NCBI RefSeq assembly: GCF_010725485.1
Contig: NZ_AP022598.1
Span: forward strand, 2,232,001 to 2,296,000
Source of the DNA: Mycolicibacterium parafortuitum
GTDB taxonomy: Bacteria > Actinomycetota > Actinomycetes > Mycobacteriales > Mycobacteriaceae
Length of the DNA: 64,000 bases
Direction: 5' to 3'
This document shows, one piece after another, positions 54,770 through 63,405 of the stretch (the first letter of the stretch is position 1; each line of letters starts with the position of its first letter). A model generated the notes under the pieces. It ran no database searches, was not told the DNA's origin, and was given only the letters and a program-made list of their open reading frames with translations. The position numbers and the translations under genes were made by a program.

Positions 54770-56046
54770 GGCGCCGGCTCGAATTCGAGGTGCAGTGCCG
54801 ACAGGCCGCGCAGCAGGAACGTCGGGTCGTAGGCGAACCGGCGGTCGTCGGCCGAGCCGTGGGCCGATTCGTCGAACCGGATGTCGCGCAGCCGGTCCAG
54901 CAGTCGTCGCACCGTGATCTGCCCCTCGACCCGCGCCAGCGGAGCGCCCGCGCAGGTGTGGATGCCGCGGCCGAACGCGATGTGCTCGCGGACGTTCTTG
55001 CGCTCCGGGCGGAACGTGTGCGGATCCTCGAACTTGCGCGGGTCCCGGTTGGCGGCGCCGAGACAGAGCATCACGATGCTGCCGGCCTTCAGGTGCACCC
55101 CGCCGAGCGTCGTGGACCTGCGCACCAAGCGGAAGTCCACCTTGGTGGGGGAGTTCATCCGCAGCGACTCTTCGATGAAGTTCGGGATGCGGTCCGGGTT
55201 CTTCCGCAGCACCTCCTGGAACCCGGGCTGTTCGGCCAGTGTCTTGGCCGCCGCGCTGAGCAGTTTGGTCACCGTCTCCTGGCCCGCCGCGAACAGGAAC
55301 GTGGCGGGCTTGACCACCTCGATGAGCTCGGGTGTCGAACCGTCGGGGTACACCGCGGTCGCCATCCCCGACAGCACGTCCTCGCGTGGCTCGCGGCGGC
55401 GTTCGGTGAGATAGCCGAGGAACTTGTCGTCCAGGTACTGCAGCGGGTCCGATCCGACGGGTGCGCCGTCGAGCGCGCCGACCCGGGTGCCGTCCGGCTG
55501 CTCAGCGCCCAGCGCGGCGAGGAACTCCGCGCGGTCCTCCTGCGGCACGCCGAGCAGGTCGATGATCGCCGAGGTGGCAAAGGGTTTGGCGTACTCGGCC
55601 AGGAACTCGCAGCGTCCGTTACCGATGATCCGGTCGATCTGGCTGTCGACCAGCTGCCACATGTAGTCCTCGTTCTCCTTCAGCCGGCGAGGCGTCAGGA
55701 GCTTGTTCAGTAGTGAGCGGGCCCGTTCGTGGGCGGGCGGATCCATCACGACCATGTGCTCGTGGATCGGGAACAGGTGGCGATGCGCCTCGATCTGGTC
55801 GGAGATGTCGTCGCCCTCGGGCGTGAACGGCAGAGGCGGGAACGGTCCGCCGATGGCGTTGACCGCCGAGAACGACCCGTGATCCTTGAACGCCGCCAGT
55901 ACCTCGTCGTAGCCGGTCACCGCCCACACGCCGTGGTGCGGCTCCTGGTGGACCGGCCCCAACGCGCGCAGGCGGTCCCAGTACGCGTAGGGATCCTGGC
56001 TGAGCGCGAAATCGGAGAAGAAGTCCATCGAAGCGAGGTCGGTCAT
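54766..56046 (-). CDS. Cytochrome P450, TetR-controlled
   Basis: A 426-residue soluble P450. I-helix FLFAAGQETV has Gln where the conserved acid of AGxDT usually lies; the ExxR helix is EESLRMN; the haem loop is FGRGIHTCAG. It resembles CYPs that act on alkyl side chains or terpenes, but I cannot name a family. It diverges from a TetR gene over a perfect palindrome and is coupled to an SDR. ATG at 56046. Confidence 0.85.
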   Translation of the reverse strand: MTDLASMDFFSDFALSQDPYAYWDRLRALGPVHQEPHHGVWAVTGYDEVLAAFKDHGSFSAVNAIGGPFPPLPFTPEGDDISDQIEAHRHLFPIHEHMVVMDPPAHERARSLLNKLLTPRRLKENEDYMWQLVDSQIDRIIGNGRCEFLAEYAKPFATSAIIDLLGVPQEDRAEFLAALGAEQPDGTRVGALDGAPVGSDPLQYLDDKFLGYLTERRREPREDVLSGMATAVYPDGSTPELIEVVKPATFLFAAGQETVTKLLSAAAKTLAEQPGFQEVLRKNPDRIPNFIEESLRMNSPTKVDFRLVRRSTTLGGVHLKAGSIVMLCLGAANRDPRKFEDPHTFRPERKNVREHIAFGRGIHTCAGAPLARVEGQITVRRLLDRLRDIRFDESAHGSADDRRFAYDPTFLLRGLSALHLEFEPAP

Positions 56047-56067
56047 CGAGGCGATCCTTTCGCTTGC

Positions 56068-56083
56068 CTGATCGATCGATCAG
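56068..56083. promoter_or_regulatory. Perfect 16-bp palindrome, probable TetR operator
   Basis: CTGATCGATCGATCAG lies between the P450 and the tetR gene and overlaps a candidate tetR promoter (TTGCCT at 56064-56069, TAGAAT at 56089-56094). It is positioned to control both directions, with autoregulation. Confidence 0.7.
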
Positions 56084-56157
56084 ACTGCTAGAATGCGCCA
56101 TGCTTACCACGGCGTTCGAGGCACGGTCAAGCATCGACGGCTCGGACGGCGGCTGAA

Positions 56158-56748
56158 ATGGCCGCCGCACCGAAAACCCGGGGCGGTGACGTGAATGCCC
56201 GTCAGCGCCTGATCGAAGCGACCGCGAAGATCATGCGGGACGAGGGGTATGCCGCGGCGACGTCCCGCCGTGTCGCCGCTGAGGCCGGTGTGAAACAGGC
56301 GTTGGTCTACTACTACTTCCCGACGATGGACGACCTGTTCGTCGAGGTGTTGCGGGCCGGTGCGGAAACTTCTCTGGAACATATGCGTGCCGCGTTGGCC
56401 GACGACGATCCCCTCCGTGCGCTGTGGCTGATCAACAGTGATGCCAGCCGAACGGGGCTCAACACCGAGTTCATGGCGCTGGCCAACCACCGCAAGGTGA
56501 TTCGCGTCGAACTGCGCGCCTACGCCGAACGCGTCCGCGATATCGAGACCGCCGCGGTCACAGTGGCTTTGCGCGCCAACGGAATCGACCTCGACGAGCA
56601 TCCTCCGGTAGTCATTTCGATGTTGATCGCGCAGATCGCCCGCAGTCTGTGCAACGAGAGCGCGGTCGGGGTCACGCTCGGGCACGACGAGATGCGTGCC
56701 TATGTCGACCGCCATCTCAAGTCCCTCGGATCCGCGTCAGGAGGTTGA
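56158..56748 (+). CDS. TetR-family transcriptional regulator
   Basis: A 196-residue repressor. The N-terminal helix-turn-helix reads RQRLIEATAKIMRDEGYAAA then TSRRVAAEAGVKQALVYYYF. The C-terminal ligand domain is not related to KstR in any way I can see. It lies between the P450-SDR pair and the mycofactocin-type SDR/luciferase-like pair, with matching operators on both sides, so it is the likely local switch. ATG at 56158; GTG at 56191 possible. Confidence 0.86.
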   Translation: MAAAPKTRGGDVNARQRLIEATAKIMRDEGYAAATSRRVAAEAGVKQALVYYYFPTMDDLFVEVLRAGAETSLEHMRAALADDDPLRALWLINSDASRTGLNTEFMALANHRKVIRVELRAYAERVRDIETAAVTVALRANGIDLDEHPPVVISMLIAQIARSLCNESAVGVTLGHDEMRAYVDRHLKSLGSASGG

Positions 56749-56774
56749 CAGTCCAGGCGATCGGTGTCAATCTC

Positions 56775-56790
56775 CTGATCGATCGACAAG
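56775..56790. promoter_or_regulatory. Second, imperfect TetR operator
   Basis: CTGATCGATCGACAAG matches the first 12 bases of the palindrome at 56068-56083 with decay in the right arm. It is 33 bases before the mycofactocin-type SDR start and 26 bases after the tetR stop. Confidence 0.55.
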
Positions 56791-56822
56791 TAGTCGATGG
56801 ATGTCTGAAATCGAGGTGGCAC

Positions 56823-57662
56823 ATGGGCGGTCGGGTCGAGGGCAAAGTCGCGTTCATCACGGGCGCGGCGCGGGGACAGGGGCGCAGCCACGCGGTTCGC
56901 CTCGCCGAAGAAGGCGCCGACATCATCGCGATCGACGTGTGCGGGCCGGTCAGTACCCACACCGACATCCCGCCGGCCACGCCGGACGACCTGGCGCAAA
57001 CCGTCGACCTGGTCAAGGGCACCGGCCGCCGGATCGTCGCGGCTGAAGTCGACGTGCGCGACTACGCCGCGGTCAAGAACGCGGTCGACTCCGGGGTCGA
57101 GCAGTTGGGCCGCCTCGATATCGTGGTCGCCAACGCGGGCATCGGCAATGGTGGTCAGACGCTGGACCACACCAGCGAAGAAGACTGGACCGACATGATC
57201 GACGTCAACCTCTCCGGAGTCTGGAAGTCGGTCAAAGCCGCTGTCCCGCACCTGCTCTCCGGTGGGCGCGGCGGGTCGATCGTTATCACCAGTTCGGTCG
57301 GCGGGCTCAAGCCGTACCCCCACACCGGCCACTACATCGCCGCCAAACACGGTGTCATCGGGCTGATGCGGACCTTCGCCGTCGAGCTCGGTCAGCACTC
57401 GATCCGGGTCAACGCCGTCTGCCCGACCAACGTGAACACGCCGCTGTTCATGAACGAGGGCACGATGAAACTGTTCCGCCCCGACCTGGAGAATCCGGGT
57501 CCGGACGACCTGGCCGTGGCTGCGCAGTTCATGCACGTGCTGCCGGTCGGTTGGGTGGAGCCCGTCGACATCAGCAACGCCGTGCTGTTCCTGGCCTCCG
57601 ACGAGGCCCGGTACATCACCGGCCTACCGGTCACCGTCGACGCCGGCAGCATGCTCAAGTAG
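56823..57662 (+). CDS. Mycofactocin-coupled SDR family oxidoreductase
   Basis: A 279-residue SDR with the pattern KVAFITGAARGQGRSHAVRL, long insert after strand 2 (DVCGPVSTHTDIPPATPDDL) and GHYIAAKHGVIGLMRTFAVE. These are marks of the mycofactocin-linked SDRs, which keep NAD bound and pass electrons to mycofactocin rather than free NAD. They oxidise alcohols, including terpenoid ones. ATG 56823 with GAGGTGG. Followed eight bases later by an F420-type protein. Confidence 0.85.
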   Translation: MGGRVEGKVAFITGAARGQGRSHAVRLAEEGADIIAIDVCGPVSTHTDIPPATPDDLAQTVDLVKGTGRRIVAAEVDVRDYAAVKNAVDSGVEQLGRLDIVVANAGIGNGGQTLDHTSEEDWTDMIDVNLSGVWKSVKAAVPHLLSGGRGGSIVITSSVGGLKPYPHTGHYIAAKHGVIGLMRTFAVELGQHSIRVNAVCPTNVNTPLFMNEGTMKLFRPDLENPGPDDLAVAAQFMHVLPVGWVEPVDISNAVLFLASDEARYITGLPVTVDAGSMLK

Positions 57663-57670
57663 CGCCGGAC

Positions 57671-58591
57671 ATGCAGCTCGTCTTCGCGTTGCCGCACATG
57701 CTGCGGCTACCGGCGATGTCGCAACCGTGGGAGGCGTCGGTCACCGGCGCGGACCAGACCCGGATGGCCAAGTGCGCGGATGCCTGGGGTTACGACATGA
57801 TCGCGGTCCCAGAGCATTTCGTGATCCCCACCGAGCATCTGGAGTTGTCCGGACCGCACTATCTGCAGTCCACGACCGCGCAGGCGTACCTGGCCGGGGC
57901 GACGGAGCGGATCCGGCTGAACTCGTGTATCACCGTGCTGCCACTGCAGCATCCGATCGTGCTGGCCAAAGCGCTGGCGACGGCGGACTGGATGAGCAGC
58001 GGCCGGATGATGGTCACCTTCGGGGTCGGTTGGCTGCAGGGCGAATTCGATGCCCTCGGTGTGCCGTTCCACGAACGCGGCCGCATCGCCGACGAGTACC
58101 TGGCGGCGATCGTGGAGCTGTGGACCAGCGAACGCCCCAGCTTCGAGGGCAGGTACGTATCGTTCTCCGAGGTCGCCTTCGAGCCCAAACCCGCGCAGAA
58201 ACCCCACCTTCCGATCTGGATCGGTGGGGACGCCGACGCGGCGCTGCGCCGGGCCGCGAAGTACGCGTCCGGGTGGTGGTCGTTCCTGACGCCGCCAGAA
58301 CAGATCGCCGAACGGTTGGAGTTCATCAAGTCCCAGTCCGACTACGACGGGCGGCCGTTCGACGTCGTACACGGATTGGGCACCAACCGGGTGGGTGAAG
58401 GCCATGTCGCGCAGAAGGATCCGCACGCGCGTCCGGGCATGAGCGCGGCCGAGATCGTCGACAAGCTGAGCTGGCTGGGGGAGCAGGGTGTCACGGTCAG
58501 TGCGGTCCCGATCCCGAAGGTCCGAGGCGTCGACGAGTATCTCGACTACGCGCAGTGGGTGATCGAGGAGATCAAACCGCAGTTGCCGTGA
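57671..58591 (+). CDS. Luciferase-like (LLM class) F420-type oxidoreductase
   Basis: A 306-residue TIM-barrel LLM protein: PEHFVIP..., GATERIRLNSCITVLPLQHP, VTFGVGWLQGEFDALGVPFH and KPHLPIWIGG. These fit the F420-dependent LLM class common in mycobacteria. Predicted to carry out a hydride transfer or monooxygenation on a product of the neighbouring SDR/P450. Its TGA abuts the next gene's stop directly. ATG at 57671. Confidence 0.83.
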   Translation: MQLVFALPHMLRLPAMSQPWEASVTGADQTRMAKCADAWGYDMIAVPEHFVIPTEHLELSGPHYLQSTTAQAYLAGATERIRLNSCITVLPLQHPIVLAKALATADWMSSGRMMVTFGVGWLQGEFDALGVPFHERGRIADEYLAAIVELWTSERPSFEGRYVSFSEVAFEPKPAQKPHLPIWIGGDADAALRRAAKYASGWWSFLTPPEQIAERLEFIKSQSDYDGRPFDVVHGLGTNRVGEGHVAQKDPHARPGMSAAEIVDKLSWLGEQGVTVSAVPIPKVRGVDEYLDYAQWVIEEIKPQLP

Positions 58592-59449
58592 TCAGCGCAC
58601 CTGGGCGGCGATCTCCTCGACGGTCCACGGCGGCTCGTCGTGGTGGCCCCGGTAGGCCACGATCGCCGGGCTCTGGCGGTCGAACCGGCCGATGAAGCCG
58701 CCTGCGGCGATGAAGATCTGCCCGGTGATGTCCTTGGCCAGATCGCTGGCGAGGTACGCGTAGGTCGGCGCCGCGTACTCCGGCGGGGCGGCGTCGAGCG
58801 CGCCTTGAAAGCTGACGTCGTCGAGCAACCCCCGGCGGTTCAGCTCGGCGATGTGCGCCTGGTACTCCGGGCCGCTCGACAGCCGGGTCTTCGCGCCCGG
58901 GCACACCACGTTGGCGCGCACGCCGTGCTCCTTGAGCTCGGCGGCGATGGCCAGGGTCAAGCTGTTCACCGCTCCCTTGCCCGACGGATAGCCGGTGCCG
59001 CCGTAATCACCGAGGAACGCAAAGGAGCTGGTGTTCACGATCGCGCCGCCACCCTGTGCCACCATAACCGGCGCCGCGGCCCGGCAGGTCTGGAACACCG
59101 TGCCCAGGTGTGCGTCCATCAGGTCCTGGAACTGTTGCGGCGTCACGTTCAGGATCGAGGAGCCGGACGGTTCGGCGGTACCCGCACAGTTGATCAGGAT
59201 GTCGATTCGGCCGTACTCGCGGATGCAGGTTTCGATCAGCGCGTCCGCGACCGCGGGGTCGGCCGGTGAGCCGGGATGGGCGATCGCGCCCGGAATGCGT
59301 TGTGCGGCCTCGGTCGCCGCGGACCCGTCACGGCCGTTGACCACTACGGAGGCGCCGAGGGACGCCAGTAATTCGGCGACCGCGAGGCCGACGCCGCGGG
59401 TACCGCCGACGACCACCGCGGCTCGGGTGTCCAGCGGCCGCACGGCCAC
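58592..59449 (-). CDS. Short-chain dehydrogenase/reductase
   Basis: A 285-residue SDR: VVVGGTRGVGLAVAELLAS, active-site Ser in NTSSFAFLG and YPSGKGAVNSL (YxxxK). The C-terminus carries an extension (AIVAYRGHHDEPPWTVEEIA) reminiscent of the SDR parts of peroxisomal multifunctional proteins. Convergent with the LLM gene with no bases between stops. Five bases follow the next upstream gene, so it is probably in an operon with the NTF2-like gene. Confidence 0.83.
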   Translation of the reverse strand: MAVRPLDTRAAVVVGGTRGVGLAVAELLASLGASVVVNGRDGSAATEAAQRIPGAIAHPGSPADPAVADALIETCIREYGRIDILINCAGTAEPSGSSILNVTPQQFQDLMDAHLGTVFQTCRAAAPVMVAQGGGAIVNTSSFAFLGDYGGTGYPSGKGAVNSLTLAIAAELKEHGVRANVVCPGAKTRLSSGPEYQAHIAELNRRGLLDDVSFQGALDAAPPEYAAPTYAYLASDLAKDITGQIFIAAGGFIGRFDRQSPAIVAYRGHHDEPPWTVEEIAAQVR

Positions 59450-59453
59450 GGCG

Positions 59454-59885
59454 CTAATCCGTCTTCTCCGCCTCGGAGAAGGTCATCGCATCCATGTTCC
59501 AGTAGCCGCGCAGGTTGGTGATCAGGCCGGCGTCATCGACCCGGTAGGTGAACACCCCGCGCACGGTCGCCACGAATCCGTTCGGGAACGTGGTCTCCAA
59601 CACCAGGATGTAGGCGATCTCGTTCGGGCTGCTGGACGGGAATCGTTCCTCGCAGGTCACCCGCAGCGTGTTCGGCCCGATGTTGGTGTCGTAGAAGGCG
59701 GCCAGGGCTTCCTTGCCGCGCACACCCGTCCCGTCCGGGTTCGTGACGGCCTGTCCGATCGGGTCCTCGACGACGACGTCGTCGGACATCAGCGCCAGCC
59801 AGCCCTCGCGGTCGCCGGTCTGCACGCAGCGCCACGAGTTCTGCGACGCCGCGACCACCGGCGTCAGTTCGGCCGTCTCTGTCAT
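59454..59885 (-). CDS. NTF2-like / ketosteroid-isomerase-fold protein (Rv0760c-like)
   Basis: A 143-residue protein matching Rv0760c: SWRCVQTGDREGWLALMSDD, VVVEDPIGQAVTNPDGTG, FTYRVDDAGLITNLRGYWN. Rv0760c has the ketosteroid isomerase fold and binds steroids. Function here would be steroid binding or isomerisation. ATG at 59885; a longer frame lacks support. A palindromic repeat separates it from adhB. Confidence 0.85.
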   Translation of the reverse strand: MTETAELTPVVAASQNSWRCVQTGDREGWLALMSDDVVVEDPIGQAVTNPDGTGVRGKEALAAFYDTNIGPNTLRVTCEERFPSSSPNEIAYILVLETTFPNGFVATVRGVFTYRVDDAGLITNLRGYWNMDAMTFSEAEKTD

Positions 59886-59904
59886 GGGACTCCTTCGGTC
59901 CGAC

Positions 59905-59973
59905 CCCCGCCGAAATTGCATTCCAGCAGAGCGCTACTCGAACTTTCCCTGCTGGAACGCAATTTCGCGGGAG
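59905..59973. repeat. Dispersed palindromic intergenic element, copy 2
   Basis: CCCCGCCGAAATTGC (59905-59919) pairs with GCAATTTCGCGGG at the right end with one base missing, and ATTCCAGCAG pairs with CTGCTGGAAC further in, giving a stem of over 20 bases. The loop has CTCGAACTT, the reverse of the middle of copy 1 at 33167-33231. It lies between two genes in the same direction, so it may be a terminator or REP-like unit. Confidence 0.72.
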
Positions 59974-59983
59974 TATTCCGGAT

Positions 59984-61117
59984 TTACCGGTCGGCGTCGG
60001 TGTAGCGGATGACGCCGCGGATGTTTCGGCCTTCCAGCATGTCCTGGTAGCCGTCGTTGATCTGTTCCAGCTTGTACTGCCGGGTGACCATGTCGTCGAG
60101 GTTGAGCCGGCCGGCCTTGTACATCGACAGCAGCTGCGGGATGTCGTGGTGCGGATTGCCGCCGCCGAAGATGGTGCCCTGCAGGTTCTTCTGCAGCAGG
60201 GTCAGCATCGACAGGTTCAACGTCACGTCGGACTTGGCCATGTTGGCGACCGCGGTCACCACGCACGTGCCGCCCTTGGCGGTGATGTTGAGGTAGTTGT
60301 CGATCTCTTCGCCGTGCAGTTCACCGGTGGTGATGATGGTCTTGGCAGCCATCCGGCCCTGGGTGATCTCGGCGACGCCTGCCATCGCGCTGAAGATGTC
60401 GGGGTAGGCGTGGGTCGCGCCGAACTTCAGTGCCTGGTCACGCTTCCACTCGACCGGATCGATCGCGAAGATGTTGCGGGCGCCCGCGTTCAGGGCGCCC
60501 TGCAGCGCGCCCATCCCCACGCCGCCGATACCGGAGATGACGACGTCGTCGCCCGGTCGGACGTCGGCGCTGCGCACTGCGGAGCCGTAGCCGGTGGTGA
60601 CACCGCATCCGACGAGGCAGGCGACCTCGAACGGGATGGACGGGTCGATCTTCACGACCGAACTCTTGTGCACGACCATGTACGGGCTGAACGTGCCCAG
60701 CAGCGTCATCGGGATGACGGGCTGGCCGTTCTTGGTGGCGTGGATGCGGTGGGTGTTGTCGGAGACCGCGGTGCCCTGCAGCAGCATCGCTCCGAGGTCG
60801 CAGAGGTTACGCATGCCGGCCTGACACGACGGGCACGCGCCGCACGACGGGATGAACGACAGCACGACGTGATCGCCGGGCTCCAGGCCCTCGACGCCGG
60901 GGCCGACCTCGGTCACGATGCCCGCGCCCTCGTGGCCGCCCAGCACCGGGAAGCCTGCCATCGGGATGTCGCCGGTGACCAGATGGTGGTCCGAGTGGCA
61001 CATGCCCGAAGCTTCCATCTGGATCTTGACCTCGTCCTTGACGGGGTCGCCGATCTCGATCTCCTCGATCGACCACGGCTGGTTGAACTCCCAGATGAGA
61101 GCACCTTTTGTCTTCAC
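59984..61117 (-). CDS. adhB: Zinc-type alcohol dehydrogenase AdhB
   Basis: A 377-residue class III-like alcohol dehydrogenase matching Rv0761c. Catalytic-zinc ligands: Cys in SGMCHSDHH and His in GGHEGAGIV. Structural-zinc cysteines: IPSCGACPSCQAGMRNLC. The NAD motif is ISGIGGVGMGALQGAL. GTG at 61117 with GGAGG upstream. Located with CYP51 and steroid-binding genes, so it may oxidise sterol- or fatty-derived alcohols. Confidence 0.9.
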   Translation of the reverse strand: MKTKGALIWEFNQPWSIEEIEIGDPVKDEVKIQMEASGMCHSDHHLVTGDIPMAGFPVLGGHEGAGIVTEVGPGVEGLEPGDHVVLSFIPSCGACPSCQAGMRNLCDLGAMLLQGTAVSDNTHRIHATKNGQPVIPMTLLGTFSPYMVVHKSSVVKIDPSIPFEVACLVGCGVTTGYGSAVRSADVRPGDDVVISGIGGVGMGALQGALNAGARNIFAIDPVEWKRDQALKFGATHAYPDIFSAMAGVAEITQGRMAAKTIITTGELHGEEIDNYLNITAKGGTCVVTAVANMAKSDVTLNLSMLTLLQKNLQGTIFGGGNPHHDIPQLLSMYKAGRLNLDDMVTRQYKLEQINDGYQDMLEGRNIRGVIRYTDADR

Positions 61118-61198
61118 TGCGAACCTCCACTCGCAAAACCCGACCCCGGCGTTCTCCAGGGCGGCCGGCCACGCCGGATGGTCAATCTAGGCACAAAT

Positions 61199-61212
61199 TG
61201 GAACGTGTTCCT
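61199..61212. promoter_or_regulatory. KstR-like site upstream of adhB
   Basis: TGGAACGTGTTCCT has the AACnnGTT core inside a 12-base dyad GGAACGTGTTCC, with one mismatch to the outer KstR pattern. On the minus strand it lies just downstream of a CATAAT -10 candidate, 82 bases before the adhB start. Confidence 0.45.
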
Positions 61213-61285
61213 GTTCTGCGGTCCATTATGACCTCCATCACCTGCGAGGTGTCATCGGGGCCACATCTTGACACCTGTCGAGTTT

Positions 61286-61834
61286 CTACCAGATCGGGAC
61301 CGGAGCCTGCCCCAGGGGGTAGTAACCGGGCAGCCGCTCGCCCGAAAGGGACCGCTCGATGCGCTTCTGCATCGCCGGGGTGAGATCCCCGGACTCGATC
61401 AGCTTCGCGTAGCCCTTGGCGACATGCCCGAAGTCGAAGAAGTCGCGCTGCCACTCGATCAGCAACTGGTCGTTGAGCCGGAACCAGCTGCCGCCGATGC
61501 CGTAGATCTCGGCGGTGCCGCCGTCGCTCTTGTTGGCGATCTGCTTCCAGAAGCCGACGATCTCGTTCTGCTTCTCGTCGATCAGGGTGCGCTGGTACTC
61601 GTAGTACCAGTTCTCCAGGCCCTCCATCTCCAGGCCGAGCGCGATGTCGCGGATCTCCTGCTTACCGACGCACATCACGTCCTCTTTGGGGCCGATGTTC
61701 CAGCCGTAGGTCGCATCGTCGGTGTAGAAGTCGGCCAGGTTCGTCCAGTCGCCTGCCGCCTCGGAGTCCTTATTGGCCTGCAGCCAGCGCTCGACCCAGT
61801 CTTCCAGTGCCTCGCGTTTGGAGGATGACGCCAT
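61286..61834 (-). CDS. SnoaL/NTF2-like protein (Rv0762c-like)
   Basis: A 182-residue protein with an alpha+beta-barrel pattern (WTNLADFYTDDATYGWNIGP, WYYEYQRTLIDEKQNEIVGF, WQRDFFDFGHVAKGYA). It corresponds to the gene between adhB and the ferredoxin in M. tuberculosis (Rv0762c). ATG at 61834 has GAAGGAG five bases upstream and begins two bases after the ferredoxin stop. It may bind a hydrophobic ligand; no reaction is known. Confidence 0.78.
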   Translation of the reverse strand: MASSSKREALEDWVERWLQANKDSEAAGDWTNLADFYTDDATYGWNIGPKEDVMCVGKQEIRDIALGLEMEGLENWYYEYQRTLIDEKQNEIVGFWKQIANKSDGGTAEIYGIGGSWFRLNDQLLIEWQRDFFDFGHVAKGYAKLIESGDLTPAMQKRIERSLSGERLPGYYPLGQAPVPIW

Positions 61835-61836
61835 GA

Positions 61837-62046
<210 letters not shown>

Positions 62047-63405
62047 TCAAGCCTTTGTGCGCTTGCGGTAGCGCACCTTCGCCGGCCGCGCCAGCTGCAC
62101 CACCATCTTCGAGTGGTCGTTGCGGTAGCTGTCGGCGGGCTGGGCCATCTCGAACTCGTACTCGCGCAACAGCACCGAGAAGATCGCCTTGATCTGCATC
62201 TGCGCGAACGCGGCCCCGACGCATCGGTGCTTGCCCGCACCGAACGGGATCCACGTCCACCGGTTGATCAGATCTTCCTGCCGCGGCTTGTTGTAACGGT
62301 CGGGGTCGAAGACATCCGGGTTCGGGAAGTCCTCGGGGATCCGGTTCGAGATGGCCGGCGACGCGGCGACCATCTGGCCCTTGTGGATCGGATGGCCCGC
62401 GACCTCGAACTCGTCCTGGGCCACGCGCATCAGGATGATCAGCGGCGGATGCAGCCGCAGCGTCTCCTTCAGTGCGTTGTCGAGATTCGGGATCTGACGC
62501 AGTGCGTGGAAACTGACTTCCTGGCCGTCGGAGTACAGGTCGTCGAGTTCCTGCTGGACCTTCGCGTAGAACTCGGGGTTGCGCAGCAACTCGATCAGCG
62601 TCCACGACGACGTGCCCGAGCTGGTGTGGTGCCCGGCGAACATCAGCGAGATGAACATGCCGGTGACCTCGTTGGCCGAGAACCGCGGATTGCCGTCCTC
62701 ATCCTTGATCGACACCAGCACGTCGAGCAGGTCGCGATCGCTCTTGTCCTTGGGCGGGTTGGCGATCCGGCCGTGCATGACCTCCTGGACCAGCTCGACC
62801 AGGCTGGCGCGGGCCTCGTCGCGGATCCGGAAGCTCTCGATCGGAAGATACGGGTCGACGTAGCAGAGCGGATCCGTGCCGCGCTCGAGCAGGTGGTAGT
62901 AGTTCGCGAACCGCGAGTCGAGCTGGTTGCGGAACTTGAGCCCGATCAGGCACGCGGTCGAGGTGTAGATGGTCAGCTCGGCGAAGAAGTCGAGCAGTTC
63001 GATCTCGCCCTCGTCACCCCAGTCGGCGATCATCCGCTTGACCTCGTTCTCGATCGTCGCGGCGTGACCCTTCATCTGTTCCCCGCGCAGCGCGGTGTTG
63101 TGCAGCATCTCCGCACGCCGTTCGGGGTCGGCGTCGAACACCACACCCTCACCGAAGATCGGCGTCATGAACGGGTAGGCCTCGGCCTGGTTGAGCTCGC
63201 TGTCGGTGGAGCGGAAGAAGAACTCGTTGGCGTCGGCGCCCGAGAGCATCACCACCTGCTTGCCGGCCAGCTGGAACCAGCCGACGTCACCGCACTCGTC
63301 ACGGACCCGCTGCATCAGGCCGATCGGATCCGTGCGGAACTCCTCCAGATGGCCGTGTTCCTCGTCTTCGCCGCCGGACACCCGGGGCACGATCGCTGTC
63401 GTCAT
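62047..63405 (-). CDS. cyp51: CYP51, sterol 14alpha-demethylase
   Basis: A 452-residue P450 matching Rv0764c. Key motifs: I-helix FAGHHTSSGTSSW (His for the acid, typical for CYP51), ExxR in KETLRLHPP, and haem loop FGAGKHRCVGAAFA. It removes the 14alpha-methyl group of lanosterol-type sterols and binds azoles. It overlaps the upstream SDR stop (ATGA) and feeds into the ferredoxin gene, forming an SDR-cyp51-fdx-SnoaL-like operon. Confidence 0.95.
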   Translation of the reverse strand: MTTAIVPRVSGGEDEEHGHLEEFRTDPIGLMQRVRDECGDVGWFQLAGKQVVMLSGADANEFFFRSTDSELNQAEAYPFMTPIFGEGVVFDADPERRAEMLHNTALRGEQMKGHAATIENEVKRMIADWGDEGEIELLDFFAELTIYTSTACLIGLKFRNQLDSRFANYYHLLERGTDPLCYVDPYLPIESFRIRDEARASLVELVQEVMHGRIANPPKDKSDRDLLDVLVSIKDEDGNPRFSANEVTGMFISLMFAGHHTSSGTSSWTLIELLRNPEFYAKVQQELDDLYSDGQEVSFHALRQIPNLDNALKETLRLHPPLIILMRVAQDEFEVAGHPIHKGQMVAASPAISNRIPEDFPNPDVFDPDRYNKPRQEDLINRWTWIPFGAGKHRCVGAAFAQMQIKAIFSVLLREYEFEMAQPADSYRNDHSKMVVQLARPAKVRYRKRTKA

